The position numbers and the translations under genes are program-made. A stretch of 64,000 nucleotides of DNA from NCBI RefSeq assembly GCF_946478805.1, contig NZ_CAMLDC010000017.1:1-64000 (forward strand). The letters run 5' to 3'. The notes beneath the pieces are model-generated. The model had not been told where the DNA came from. It made no database searches and worked only from the letters and a program-made list of their open reading frames with translations. The first letter of the stretch is position 1; the number at the start of each line of letters is the position of its first letter. This DNA is from an uncultured Fluviicola sp. Its GTDB lineage: Bacteria; Bacteroidota; Bacteroidia; Flavobacteriales; Crocinitomicaceae. This document shows, in pieces, positions 9,592-18,025 of the stretch.

Positions 9592-9685
9592 CGTTTCTTC
9601 GTTATGTATTGACGAAAATATACAAAAAAATGTTAATTGAACTTTCTTGTTGATAATTCTGACGGAGAATTGTTTAAAACGATGA

Positions 9686-9720
9686 TTTGAACGAATAGTT
9701 CTAGATTCTAATTAAATTTG
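9686..9720 (+). promoter_or_regulatory. promoter of hemB
   Basis: TTTG (9686-9689) and TAAATTTG (9713-9720) match the Bacteroidota -33 and -7 boxes with a 23-base spacer. The -7 box ends 14 bases before the hemB ATG, giving a very short 5' leader. Confidence 0.65.
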
Positions 9721-9734
9721 TAAAAATCATTTCC

Positions 9735-10706
9735 ATGAATATTCGTCCACGAAGAAATCGCAAAAGTGCAGCAATAAGAGCAATGGTTGAAGAAACCCAA
9801 TTGGGACCTCAACACTTGATTTACCCACTCTTTTTAAAAGATGGAAAAAATATCCGGGAAGAAGTTTCTTCCTTACCCGGAAATTATCGTTGGAGTATTG
9901 ACAAGCTATTGCCCGAGTTTGAAAAATGGATGGATTTCGGAATCAAAACTTTTGATTTATTTCCGGCTGTAGATGAGCATTTGAAAGACCAGGTTGGAAG
10001 TTACAGCTATGCGGATGAAAATTTCTACTTGCACATCATTCGTACTTTGAAAGAAAAATTTCCTGAGGCGGTATTGATGTCGGACGTGGCATTAGATCCT
10101 TATTCTTCGGATGGACATGATGGATTGGTAATAGACGGGAAAATTGTGAATGATCCGACATTGGAGATCCTGGGTAGAATGTCTGTTGCACAAGCACAGG
10201 CCGGAATCGATATTATCGGACCTTCTGATATGATGGACGGACGAGTAGGATTTATCCGCGATGAATTGGACGGGGCAGGTTTCCAGGATGTTTCGATTAT
10301 GTCTTATACTGCAAAATATGCAAGTGCATTTTACGGACCTTTCCGGGATGCATTGAATTCCGCACCGAAAAGTGGAGACAAGAAAACCTACCAGATGAAT
10401 CCTGCAAACAAGCGGGAAGCTTTAATTGAGGCTGAGTTGGATATTGCCGAAGGAGCAGATTTTATCATGGTGAAACCGGCTTTATGCTACCTGGATATCA
10501 TTCATCTGTTGAAAGAAAATTTCGCAACACCGATCACAGCTTATAATGTCAGTGGAGAATGCGCGATGGTTTATGCAGCAGCAAAAAACGGGTGGTTGGA
10601 TTACGACAGGGCAGTAATGGAAATGTTGTTAAGTATTCGCAGAGCAGGAGCAGACGGGATTTTGACTTATTTCGCACCGGATGCAGCGAGATTGATGAAA
10701 GGTTAG
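9735..10706 (+). CDS. hemB: porphobilinogen synthase (delta-aminolevulinic acid dehydratase)
   Basis: This 323-residue enzyme condenses two 5-aminolevulinate molecules to porphobilinogen in heme synthesis. The two active-site lysines are visible as SYTAKYAS (K194) and IMVKPAL (K247). At the metal site the zinc-type cysteines are absent. The segment reads DVALDPYSSDGHDG, with Asp in place of Cys, the form found in magnesium-dependent HemB enzymes. Length is normal. It has its own promoter and is followed after 11 bases by a 42-codon ORF. Confidence 0.97.
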   Translation: MNIRPRRNRKSAAIRAMVEETQLGPQHLIYPLFLKDGKNIREEVSSLPGNYRWSIDKLLPEFEKWMDFGIKTFDLFPAVDEHLKDQVGSYSYADENFYLHIIRTLKEKFPEAVLMSDVALDPYSSDGHDGLVIDGKIVNDPTLEILGRMSVAQAQAGIDIIGPSDMMDGRVGFIRDELDGAGFQDVSIMSYTAKYASAFYGPFRDALNSAPKSGDKKTYQMNPANKREALIEAELDIAEGADFIMVKPALCYLDIIHLLKENFATPITAYNVSGECAMVYAAAKNGWLDYDRAVMEMLLSIRRAGADGILTYFAPDAARLMKG

Positions 10707-10717
10707 ATTGAATTCAA

Positions 10718-10846
10718 ATGATGATTATTCTCTGGATTATCATGATCGTTTTCAATCTTGTTTGGATCATTCGGAAGAAACCATATAACCGATTTCGTGT
10801 TGTGAAATTGCGAAAATTGAAACAAGAATTTAAAGTAAAGCGATAG
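10718..10846 (+). CDS. possible 42-residue single-span membrane protein
   Basis: Eleven bases after the hemB stop, an ORF starts with two ATG codons and encodes a hydrophobic N-terminal stretch (MMIILWIIMIVFNLVWII) followed by a strongly basic tail (RKKPYNRFRVVKLRK...). One membrane helix with a positive cytoplasmic end is a sensible small protein, and the position behind hemB would allow co-transcription. No family is recognised. Without conservation data it could be a chance ORF. Confidence 0.45.
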   Translation: MMIILWIIMIVFNLVWIIRKKPYNRFRVVKLRKLKQEFKVKR

Positions 10847-10875
10847 GTCTGATTCGTTACTTTGCGGGAATATTA

Positions 10876-11589
10876 TCAATGCGAAAATAATTCCAATGTA
10901 CTGAATAGTCGAAATAATACTACGATAATAAGAACAGGGATTCCAATAATCAGGATGCTTTTACCATGAGTTCTATCAGAATCGATATACGTGTGTATCT
11001 GTTGCCCGTTTGGAAGGGTTTTCTTACTTGAAACGATGTACCCCCCAATAATAAGCCCGATCAAAATAATCAGCATGGTTAAATATCCCCCGATGATAAA
11101 ACTGATTATGCCACCTAAGATGATGAAAATGTAGCCGGCAACTATCCCTCCAATATTGTGTTTTTCAGGTTCTGCCAATTCATGGATCCGTTCTTCTTTC
11201 AGTTCATTAATCTTCTGAGAACTGATTTCTATCCCACGGTCCTTCAAAATCTTTTGAGCCAATTGGAAATCTAAGGGGCTCCATTCATCTTGCTTTGCAA
11301 TGAGATCCCTTAATTCCTCGTCCGTGAAATCAAAAAGATAATAATCGGCATCCACTTCATCCAATTCGGCAAGAGCAGCTTTATTCCGCAATTCATTTGC
11401 ACGTTCAAAATCCTCTGATTTCAATTTGATCCGGTAATCGCGGTGATGTTTCGGATTTGCAAAATCTGCATCCACTAACTGCACATCATCTTCCAGTTCA
11501 TAAGGAAGGTTATTTGCTTCCAATAGCTCAACCAGTTCTTTCAATTCGGGAACGATGGCAAACTTTTCATAAGTGATGAATTCTGACAT
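10876..11589 (-). CDS. membrane protein with N-terminal DUF2007-like region
   Basis: This 237-residue protein begins with a soluble region (FAIVPELKELVELLEANNLPY...) resembling DUF2007-type domains, followed by acidic helical sequence (about 60-140). Three hydrophobic segments follow (about 144-190 and 208-230), separated by a polar loop. A membrane protein with a long cytoplasmic N terminus is likely. It lies 28 bases downstream of a lipoprotein gene on the same strand and probably shares its transcript. The function is unknown. Confidence 0.7.
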   Translation of the reverse strand: MSEFITYEKFAIVPELKELVELLEANNLPYELEDDVQLVDADFANPKHHRDYRIKLKSEDFERANELRNKAALAELDEVDADYYLFDFTDEELRDLIAKQDEWSPLDFQLAQKILKDRGIEISSQKINELKEERIHELAEPEKHNIGGIVAGYIFIILGGIISFIIGGYLTMLIILIGLIIGGYIVSSKKTLPNGQQIHTYIDSDRTHGKSILIIGIPVLIIVVLFRLFSTLELFSH

Positions 11590-11617
11590 CCTAATTGTTT
11601 TAGTTGATAAAGTTAAT

Positions 11618-12193
11618 CTATTCTGAATCCAAATAGTTTCTTAGAACTTTCTCCTTGCGTAATTCTCTGAAGAAATGGTTTGTTGAGCCTGAATAAACCG
11701 GCATCCCATATTCTCTATACTTGCCTTTACTGTAAGTAATCACTTGCGTTCCTTTCAGGTTTGAAATCCGATAAGTGAGATAAATCGGTTCCTGCTGAAT
11801 CAGTTCATATGTTGTAGGTAAATCAACGCCGGGAGTATCTATTGGTGAATCGGATGAAACTATTTCCTTATCAGTGTGAAGGATTAGAAGATCTCCAAAC
11901 ACGAGGTAGTCGCCTTTGATGTAAACATCTCCGCCCAGACAAAGTTCTATGTATAAAAAAGAAGAGTCATTCGCAAAGATCAAATCACTTGCACAGCAAT
12001 CACATCCAACTCTGAGTTCAGTATTTACCGAATCAATACTTGGTCCAATTAAGAAAAAATCACTTTCTAATTCCACAGTGTTTTCCTGAATGAAATCAGT
12101 GGATATTTGCGGAACCTTTAATAGCTTTCCTTTTGTGCACGAAATGAAAGTAATTGCAAGAAGAAAGCTGTAAAGTATTTTCGATCGATTCAT
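11618..12193 (-). CDS. lipoprotein, unknown function
   Basis: This 191-residue protein has a signal sequence ending in the lipobox TFISC, so Cys is the likely lipidated residue. The mature part contains a CDCC cluster and no membrane segment. I recognise no family. Directly upstream on this strand is TATCTTTA-ATTC-ATG, one mismatch from the TAnnTTTG box and with the same four-base spacing seen at three stronger candidates for leaderless transcripts. It probably heads a two-gene operon with the membrane protein downstream. Confidence 0.7.
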   Translation of the reverse strand: MNRSKILYSFLLAITFISCTKGKLLKVPQISTDFIQENTVELESDFFLIGPSIDSVNTELRVGCDCCASDLIFANDSSFLYIELCLGGDVYIKGDYLVFGDLLILHTDKEIVSSDSPIDTPGVDLPTTYELIQQEPIYLTYRISNLKGTQVITYSKGKYREYGMPVYSGSTNHFFRELRKEKVLRNYLDSE

Positions 12194-12340
12194 GAATTAA
12201 AGATAGGAAAAGACTGCAGACAAAGAGGAATTGCCAATTACTATTAATAAAAATGGCAACAGATTGTTAATTAATAATTTAAGCACTGATGGTATAAATT
12301 CACTACATTTACTTCACTATTAACTAAAACTTATAAAAAC

Positions 12341-12622
12341 ATGAAATTGAAAATGGCATTTTTATCAGTTGCATTTTTGCTTTTGGCAAATGTGGCTGGT
12401 GCGTTCACAATTCGTTACTACAACAAGGATTCTGAAAAGTACACAATGGAAGTAAGATCAAACGGATCTACTCAGAAAATTGAATTCAGTGGTTCTACAA
12501 CAGGTTCTGCATCTGTTCAGACTAGTGCTTCGGAAGTTGAAATCAAAACCGAATGTGGTTGGGTAAAAGTGAAAGACAGCTCAAAAATCATTATCAAAGA
12601 TGGTTGTATTACGATTGAGTAA
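12341..12622 (+). CDS. small exported protein, unknown function
   Basis: This 93-residue protein has a clear signal peptide (MKLKMAFLSVAFLLLANVAGA). The mature part of about 70 residues is rich in Ser, Thr, Lys and beta-prone sequence, with two Cys (TECGW and KDGC) that may form a disulfide. It probably folds as a small periplasmic beta domain. A near-match to the -7 box (TACATTTA) lies about 30 bases upstream, and a terminator follows, so it appears to be a single-gene transcript. Confidence 0.7.
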   Translation: MKLKMAFLSVAFLLLANVAGAFTIRYYNKDSEKYTMEVRSNGSTQKIEFSGSTTGSASVQTSASEVEIKTECGWVKVKDSSKIIIKDGCITIE

Positions 12623-12641
12623 TCCAAAATAATTGAAAAGG

Positions 12642-12678
12642 AATCCTGGTTTGTCAAGACGAATCAGGATTTTTTTTG
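12642..12678 (+). terminator. terminator after the small exported protein gene
   Basis: AATCCTG (12642-12648) pairs with CAGGATT (12665-12671), followed by a run of eight or more Ts. It lies between converging genes and serves the plus-strand transcript. Confidence 0.75.
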
Positions 12679-12691
12679 TGAATACAATCGG

Positions 12692-13612
12692 CTAACTGAA
12701 AGACTGCCTGAATTCGAGAGGAGAGAGGTTGGTTTTACTTTTGAATAATTTATTGAACGATTGCGGATGCCCGAAACCAAGATGATAGGCAATTTCGTTT
12801 ACGGACAAACTGGTGGATGAGAGTTTTTCCTTAGCCAGATCGATCAACTTATCGTGAACGAATTGCTTGGTACTTTGTCCGGTGAGTAATTGAAGCAAAC
12901 GACTGAGATAATTAGGTGAAATATTCAGGTTTTCTGCGATGAATTGAACGGTCGGAATTCCATTGTTTGCCAAATTGTCACTTTCAAAATAATCCATCAA
13001 GAACGTTTCTAATTGATTCAAAATTCGGTGATTCGCTATCTTCCTGGTAATGAACTGACGTTGATAGAATCGTTCCGAATAGGTGAGGAGCAATTCAATC
13101 TGTGCTATGATCACTTCCTGACTGAAGGTATCGATAGCTGCATGATACTCATCCACTATCTGCCCGATAATACCTGTGACCAGGGCTTCTTCCTTGTCTG
13201 AAAGATGCAATGCTTCGTTCACCTTATAATTGAAAAATTCATACGTTTTTATTTTTTTTGAGAGAGTCGTATTCCATAGGAAGTCGGGATGAATCAATAA
13301 TAACCACCCCGAATGTTTCAATTCTTCTTCTGTCAGGAGTTGAATGGATAGAACCTGCTTGGGCGCCATGAAATGCATCACTCCCTCATCAAAATCAAAA
13401 TCCTCTTGTCCGTATCGCATTTTTGCATGAAAATCCTTCTTCAGTGCAATGGAATAAAAACTATGGATGATGCTGCCCGGACAATTTCCAGGATTGTGTT
13501 TGATGTCTTCAAATCGCACTACAGTAACCAAGGGGTGTTCCGGTTTTGGTAATCCCATCACACGGTGGTATTCCGCAATGGTCTTTATGGGATATGGGGC
13601 CGCTACATTCAT
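12692..13612 (-). CDS. AraC-family transcriptional regulator
   Basis: This 306-residue protein has an N-terminal cupin-like sensing region and a C-terminal AraC-type DNA-binding domain of about 100 residues. Both helix-turn-helix units are visible: VQFIAENLNISPNYLSRLL and VNEIAYHLGFGHPQSFNKLF, the latter followed by the usual LSPLEFR end. It lies 16 bases downstream of an NmrA-like reductase gene on the same strand. Such pairs often have the regulator controlling the reductase, but the inducer is unknown. Confidence 0.9.
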   Translation of the reverse strand: MNVAAPYPIKTIAEYHRVMGLPKPEHPLVTVVRFEDIKHNPGNCPGSIIHSFYSIALKKDFHAKMRYGQEDFDFDEGVMHFMAPKQVLSIQLLTEEELKHSGWLLLIHPDFLWNTTLSKKIKTYEFFNYKVNEALHLSDKEEALVTGIIGQIVDEYHAAIDTFSQEVIIAQIELLLTYSERFYQRQFITRKIANHRILNQLETFLMDYFESDNLANNGIPTVQFIAENLNISPNYLSRLLQLLTGQSTKQFVHDKLIDLAKEKLSSTSLSVNEIAYHLGFGHPQSFNKLFKSKTNLSPLEFRQSFS

Positions 13613-13628
13613 ACTTTAAAGTTATGGA

Positions 13629-14495
13629 TTATAAATCGAATAACCGTTTCAATCCTTCTTTCAACGAAGCCGGTTTGCGTCCCAACTTATTTTCCAGATC
13701 AGCTGTCACTTCTGCTTCCTGGTTGTTTTTGATGTCGGTATTGAAATCAATTATCTTCTTTACCATCGAGACAGGCAATCCTTTTCCGAGCATCATTCTT
13801 TCAAAGTCAGCAGATTCAACAGGAGTGTACTTCACTTCTTTTCCGGATAATTCACTTAGAATTGTCGCGACATCATAAAATGAATAGGCTTCATTTCCTG
13901 TAAATCGATAAATTCTGTTTTGAAAGGGCTCGTCCAGCAGCACATTCGCCATTGCTTCGCCCATTTCCTTGCGTAGGGCAAAAGATACTTTCCCATCACC
14001 TGCAGGCTGAAAGATCCCTGTTTCAAACACTTGGCTGCCGACAAACAGCGGGATGACATCCATGTAGAGAATGTTTCGGAAAATCGTGTAATTCAATCCA
14101 CTTTCGATGATGTAATCTTCCGTATTGAAATGATCTTGCATCAAGGTATTTACCAATGTCGTCCTATCACGCAAGCACCTGCTGGTATATGCCATGTTCT
14201 GCACACCGACTTTTTTTGCAACATCAACCACGTTTTGATGCTGTTTCATCCGGTCACCTTCGTCGCCTGCTGAGATCAGCAAAACGGTTTCCACTCCAAT
14301 CATGGCCTGTTCAAGCGAGTCAACATCATCATAATCTCCCAGAAAAGCCTCGAATCCTTTGGATTGCATTTCAAACAGTTTTTCCTTGTTACGGGAAAGT
14401 ACATGAATCTGCCGCGGAGAGATTCCTCTTGTCAATGTCTCAATTACCGCGCGACCTAAAATTCCTGTTGCTCCTGTCACTAATATTTTGTTCAT
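13629..14495 (-). CDS. NAD(P)H-binding NmrA-like oxidoreductase (SDR family)
   Basis: This 288-residue protein opens with the Rossmann motif VTGATGILGRAV and continues as an atypical short-chain dehydrogenase of the NmrA/QorB type. A canonical YxxxK catalytic pair is not evident. Relatives act as NAD(P)H-dependent quinone or carbonyl reductases or as redox sensors. It appears to be the first gene of a two-gene operon with the AraC regulator and diverges from the his operon. Confidence 0.85.
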   Translation of the reverse strand: MNKILVTGATGILGRAVIETLTRGISPRQIHVLSRNKEKLFEMQSKGFEAFLGDYDDVDSLEQAMIGVETVLLISAGDEGDRMKQHQNVVDVAKKVGVQNMAYTSRCLRDRTTLVNTLMQDHFNTEDYIIESGLNYTIFRNILYMDVIPLFVGSQVFETGIFQPAGDGKVSFALRKEMGEAMANVLLDEPFQNRIYRFTGNEAYSFYDVATILSELSGKEVKYTPVESADFERMMLGKGLPVSMVKKIIDFNTDIKNNQEAEVTADLENKLGRKPASLKEGLKRLFDL

Positions 14496-14572
14496 TTTAT
14501 CTGTTTTTAAGTTGAAGCAAAGTTCCGTAACAAGTTTAAAACGAATCTATCCAAATCTATCTTTAAGTAAGT

Positions 14573-14640
14573 AAAATCTGACTTGATAAGCATGTAAATC
14601 CAGGAATGGAAATGCCTTCCCGAATCAGATTTTTTATCAA
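14573..14640. repeat. two overlapping inverted repeats upstream of the his promoter
   Basis: AAAATCTGA (14573-14581) pairs with TCAGATTTT (14625-14633), and TTGATAA (14583-14589) pairs with TTATCAA (14634-14640). The arms interleave, so only one pairing could form in a single strand. They lie in the divergent gap between the NmrA-like gene and the his leader, just before the likely -33 box. An operator or a chance arrangement are both possible. Confidence 0.4.
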
Positions 14641-14645
14641 ATTGA

Positions 14646-14674
14646 TTGTTTTCTAAATAATTGCCCTACATTTG
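14646..14674 (+). promoter_or_regulatory. promoter of the his operon
   Basis: TTG (14646-14648) and TACATTTG (14667-14674) match the Bacteroidota -33/-7 boxes with an 18-base spacer. The -7 box ends four bases before the leader peptide ATG, so transcription should start at or very near that ATG. Confidence 0.78.
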
Positions 14675-14678
14675 TACC

Positions 14679-14726
14679 ATGAAAATGACAACGTTACATC
14701 AACATCATCATTGTTTGCTCAGCTAG
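14679..14726 (+). CDS. hisL: his operon leader peptide
   Basis: A 15-codon ORF encodes MKMTTLHQHHHCLLS, with four His codons among five consecutive codons. It lies between the his promoter and a strong terminator-like hairpin, directly ahead of hisG. That is the classical layout of attenuation control, in which ribosomes stalled at His codons during histidine shortage prevent formation of the terminator. The His codons (ATCATC at 14704-14709) can pair with GATGAT (14739-14744), a possible first hairpin. I did not resolve a clear antiterminator. The ATG at 14685 is an alternative start. Confidence 0.85.
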   Translation: MKMTTLHQHHHCLLS

Positions 14727-14764
14727 GCGCTTTGGTGAGATGATTGTATCCTTATAACTCTTTA

Positions 14765-14792
14765 ACCCGCTTGGCTTTCAAGCGGGTTTTTT
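14765..14792 (+). terminator. his operon attenuator terminator
   Basis: ACCCGCTTG (14765-14773) pairs with CAAGCGGGT (14779-14787) around GCTTT, followed by a T run to 14792. It lies 38 bases after the leader peptide stop and 51 bases before hisG, as expected of an attenuator. Confidence 0.88.
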
Positions 14793-14843
14793 GTTGTCTT
14801 TTTGTTCCAACACTCCTTTGAAGGCCAGGCTCTAATTTAAAAC

Positions 14844-15701
14844 ATGAAACGTTTAATTATTGCTTTGCAAAAATCAGGTCGACTCCAGGAAGGATCTTTA
14901 GAACTCCTGAAAGAATGTGGTCTTAAAGTCGATTATCGGGAAGGTCAGCTCAAAGTGACCACTTCCGATTACCCGGCAGAACTCTTGTTTTTACGCAACA
15001 GTGACATCCCACAATATGTAGCGGATGGAGTAGTGGACTTGGGAATTGTTGGGTCAAATCTTTTGGAAGAAGATGAAACTCCTGTGGAAATCGTTCAAAC
15101 CCTTAATTTCTCGAAATGCAGGTTGTCTTTTGCTGCTCCCAAGACTTCATCCATTCAAACCGCACAAGATTTGCAAGGAAAACGGATTGCCACTTCTTAT
15201 CCGAATTCGGTTCGGAAATACTTGCAAAAAGAAGGAGTGACAGCTGATATTCACACGATTTCCGGATCGGTGGAAATAGCTCCGGCATTAAATTTGGCAG
15301 ATGCAATTGCAGATATTGTTTCAACAGGAAACACTTTGTTCCAGAATAATTTGCGGGAAGTATTTCCCTTTCTGTATTCCGAAGCCGTTCTGATCAAAGG
15401 CAGGGATTTCGATAAGGAAAAGCAGACTTTGCTTGATCAATTGGTTTTCCGCATCCAATCTGTTTTGGCAGCAAATGAGAATAAATACATCTTATTGAAT
15501 GCGCCGATGGATCAATTAGAAACAATCTGCACCATTCTTCCGGGAATGAAGAGTCCCACAATTTTACCTCTTGCAATTGAAAATTGGGTAAGTGTACACT
15601 CTGTTGTGAAACAAAAAGAGGTATGGTCGGTCGTACAGCGATTGAAAACGGCAGGTGCCGAAGGAATTTTGGTTTGTCCAATCGAAAAAATGGTTTCTTA
15701 G
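14844..15701 (+). CDS. hisG: ATP phosphoribosyltransferase, long form
   Basis: This 285-residue enzyme joins ATP and PRPP in the first step of histidine synthesis. It begins LIIALQKSGRLQEGSLELL, has the PRPP-binding signature DIVSTGNTL, and is long enough to include the C-terminal ACT-like regulatory domain that gives histidine feedback inhibition, so no HisZ partner is required. It is the first structural gene after the attenuator and is followed after two bases by the hisD-hisC fusion. Confidence 0.96.
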   Translation: MKRLIIALQKSGRLQEGSLELLKECGLKVDYREGQLKVTTSDYPAELLFLRNSDIPQYVADGVVDLGIVGSNLLEEDETPVEIVQTLNFSKCRLSFAAPKTSSIQTAQDLQGKRIATSYPNSVRKYLQKEGVTADIHTISGSVEIAPALNLADAIADIVSTGNTLFQNNLREVFPFLYSEAVLIKGRDFDKEKQTLLDQLVFRIQSVLAANENKYILLNAPMDQLETICTILPGMKSPTILPLAIENWVSVHSVVKQKEVWSVVQRLKTAGAEGILVCPIEKMVS

Positions 15702-15703
15702 TC

Positions 15704-18025
15704 ATGAAGACATTAATCAATCCATCAAAAAGTAAGTTGGCAACGGCATTGACCCGTCCGGAATTGGAATCCGGCAATCTCGACACATTGATTTCGGAGG
15801 TGTTTTCCTCGGTTAAAAAGAGCGGAGATCAGGCTTTAAAAGCATTTACACTTCAATTTGACAGAGTTGAAATCACCGATTTTTTAGTTTCAGAAATAGA
15901 ATTTACGGAAGCTGAACAAGCGATTTCACCCGAACTGAAAACGGCTATTGGGATTGCTGCTCAAAACATCGGACGTTTCCACCGGTCACAGGAAAACAGG
16001 GGAGTTGAAGTGGAAACAACTCCGGGAGTGATTTGTTGGCGAAAATCGGTTCCCATTCAAACTGTCGGGTTATATGTTCCGGGAGGAACAGCCCCCTTGT
16101 TTTCAACGGTGTTGATGCTCGGTATTCCATCCGGAATTGCCGAAAACCCGGTTCGTTATTTGTGTACACCACCGGATAAGCAAGGTAAGATCCATCCTGC
16201 CATTTTGTTTGCGGCTAAAACAGCCGGAATTGACCGGGTTTATAAAATTGGCGGAGCTCAGGCAATTGCAGCAATGAGTTTGGGAACGGAAACGATTCCA
16301 AAGGCGGATAAAATCTTTGGCCCTGGGAATCAATACGTAACTGCAGCAAAGGCTTATGCTCAGCGCTTGGGAATTGCCATTGATATCCCGGCAGGCCCCT
16401 CGGAAGTACTTGTCGCAGCAGATGATTCCATTCCAGCTTCTTTTGTCGCAGCTGATTTATTGGCCCAAGCAGAACATGGAACTGATTCACAGGTCGTTTT
16501 TCTTACAGATGATGAACGTTATGCATCAGAAGTCCTGCAAGAAGTTCAAAAACAGTTGGAGGCACTTCCAAGAAGTGGAATTGCCCGGGAGGCATTGAAC
16601 TCAAGTACTGTAATCGTTATTAAAGCTGAAAAATGGCCGGAAATAATCAATTCCTATACTCCCGAACACTTGATCGTTATGGGGAAGTATGAAGAGCTGA
16701 TTGTGCAGCAAGTGACCAATGCGGGGAGTGTTTTCATCGGGAAAAATACGGCAGAAAGCTTTGGAGATTATGCGTCTGGAACGAATCATACCTTGCCGAC
16801 TTCCGGATTTGCGCGTGCTTACAGTGGTGTTTCCCTGGATTCTTTTGTGAAGAAAATAACCTATCAAAAAGTCAGCGACGAAGGATTGCGAAACCTGGGG
16901 CAGACAGTCATTACCATGGCTGAGGCTGAGGAGCTACAAGGACATGCCAATGCAATAAAAGTCCGGTTATCGGAGCAAAGCGAATTTCAGCAGGAAAGAC
17001 TAACTGATATAAAGCGGTTTATACGGAAGGATCTACGGGATTCTAAAACCTATGGCTCTGCCCGGAATGAATTTAAGGGAAAAAGTGAGGTTTTCCTGGA
17101 TGCCAATGAAAACGGACTGGCGACGGCTTATAACCGGTATCCGGATCCTTTGCAACACGAGTTGAAAATGGCTGTTTCAGAGGTAAAGAATATCCCCATT
17201 GAAAATTTATTTTTAGGAAATGGATCCGATGAAGTATTGGACCTGATCTTTCGTTTGACGACAACGCCATTTTTAGATTCAGTGGCTTACCTGAATCCTT
17301 CTTATGGAATGTACTCGGTGCTTGCAGAAGTAAATGGATTAAGAACTAAAACAATCGACCTGGATCGAAACTTCCGGGTTGCCGATTCCGATATCCTTAC
17401 CAAAGCGCAAGGTTCCCAATTATTGGTTCTATGTAATCCGAATAATCCTACAGGAAATGTAATTCCGAAGGACCGTTTGCTCGAAATTCTCCGGAAATTT
17501 GAGGGATTAGTTATTGTTGATGAAGCCTACATTGATTTCTGCCCTGCACATTCTTTAGCAGCCGAAGTGAATAATCACTCTAATTTGATTGTGGTTCAGA
17601 CGCTTTCCAAGGCTTACGGAATGGCAGGTTTACGAATCGGGATGGCCATTGCTTCACCGGAATGGATTACCGCCTTGAACCGGATAAAAGCACCCTATAA
17701 TTTAAGTTCTTTGGTCCAGGAAACCGCTATCAGAGAGCTGAAAGTGAATCCCTGGAATGAGATAAGAACTGAAATTGTCCGTGAACGGGAACGTGTGAAT
17801 GATTTTCTGAAATCACACCCACTGGTTACGGAAGTCTTTCCATCCGAAGCTAACTTCATCCTTTTCCGCATTCCAAATGCTTCCGATGGTTACAAGAAGC
17901 TCATTGAAAACGGAGTAGTGGTAAGGGATAGAAGCAGTCAATTCAACTGTTCGGAAACTTTACGGGTAAGCATCGGGTCGAAAATCGAAAACAATCAATT
18001 CATTCAAATCATGCAGAATTTATGA
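15704..18025 (+). CDS. hisDC: fused histidinol dehydrogenase and histidinol-phosphate aminotransferase
   Basis: One uninterrupted frame of 773 residues contains two enzymes. Residues 1 to about 422 are HisD: VGLYVPGG, the zinc and catalytic residues in LAQAEHGTDSQV, YTPEHL, and the closing HANAIKVRL. Residues about 430-773 are HisC: YGSARNEF, LDANENG (D466 region), CNPNNPTG, DEAYIDF, and the PLP lysine in SKAYGMAG (K636). The linker is only about ten residues, and no internal in-frame ATG occurs at the junction. The products catalyse the last step (HisD) and the aminotransfer step (HisC). The frame is open further upstream to 15584, but ATG 15704 just after the hisG stop fits HisD. Confidence 0.93.
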   Translation: MKTLINPSKSKLATALTRPELESGNLDTLISEVFSSVKKSGDQALKAFTLQFDRVEITDFLVSEIEFTEAEQAISPELKTAIGIAAQNIGRFHRSQENRGVEVETTPGVICWRKSVPIQTVGLYVPGGTAPLFSTVLMLGIPSGIAENPVRYLCTPPDKQGKIHPAILFAAKTAGIDRVYKIGGAQAIAAMSLGTETIPKADKIFGPGNQYVTAAKAYAQRLGIAIDIPAGPSEVLVAADDSIPASFVAADLLAQAEHGTDSQVVFLTDDERYASEVLQEVQKQLEALPRSGIAREALNSSTVIVIKAEKWPEIINSYTPEHLIVMGKYEELIVQQVTNAGSVFIGKNTAESFGDYASGTNHTLPTSGFARAYSGVSLDSFVKKITYQKVSDEGLRNLGQTVITMAEAEELQGHANAIKVRLSEQSEFQQERLTDIKRFIRKDLRDSKTYGSARNEFKGKSEVFLDANENGLATAYNRYPDPLQHELKMAVSEVKNIPIENLFLGNGSDEVLDLIFRLTTTPFLDSVAYLNPSYGMYSVLAEVNGLRTKTIDLDRNFRVADSDILTKAQGSQLLVLCNPNNPTGNVIPKDRLLEILRKFEGLVIVDEAYIDFCPAHSLAAEVNNHSNLIVVQTLSKAYGMAGLRIGMAIASPEWITALNRIKAPYNLSSLVQETAIRELKVNPWNEIRTEIVRERERVNDFLKSHPLVTEVFPSEANFILFRIPNASDGYKKLIENGVVVRDRSSQFNCSETLRVSIGSKIENNQFIQIMQNL

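Noticed and set aside
15584..15703. Upstream extension of the hisD-hisC frame into hisG
   Set aside because: It overlaps the end of hisG in another frame and has no likeness to HisD; ATG 15704 fits.
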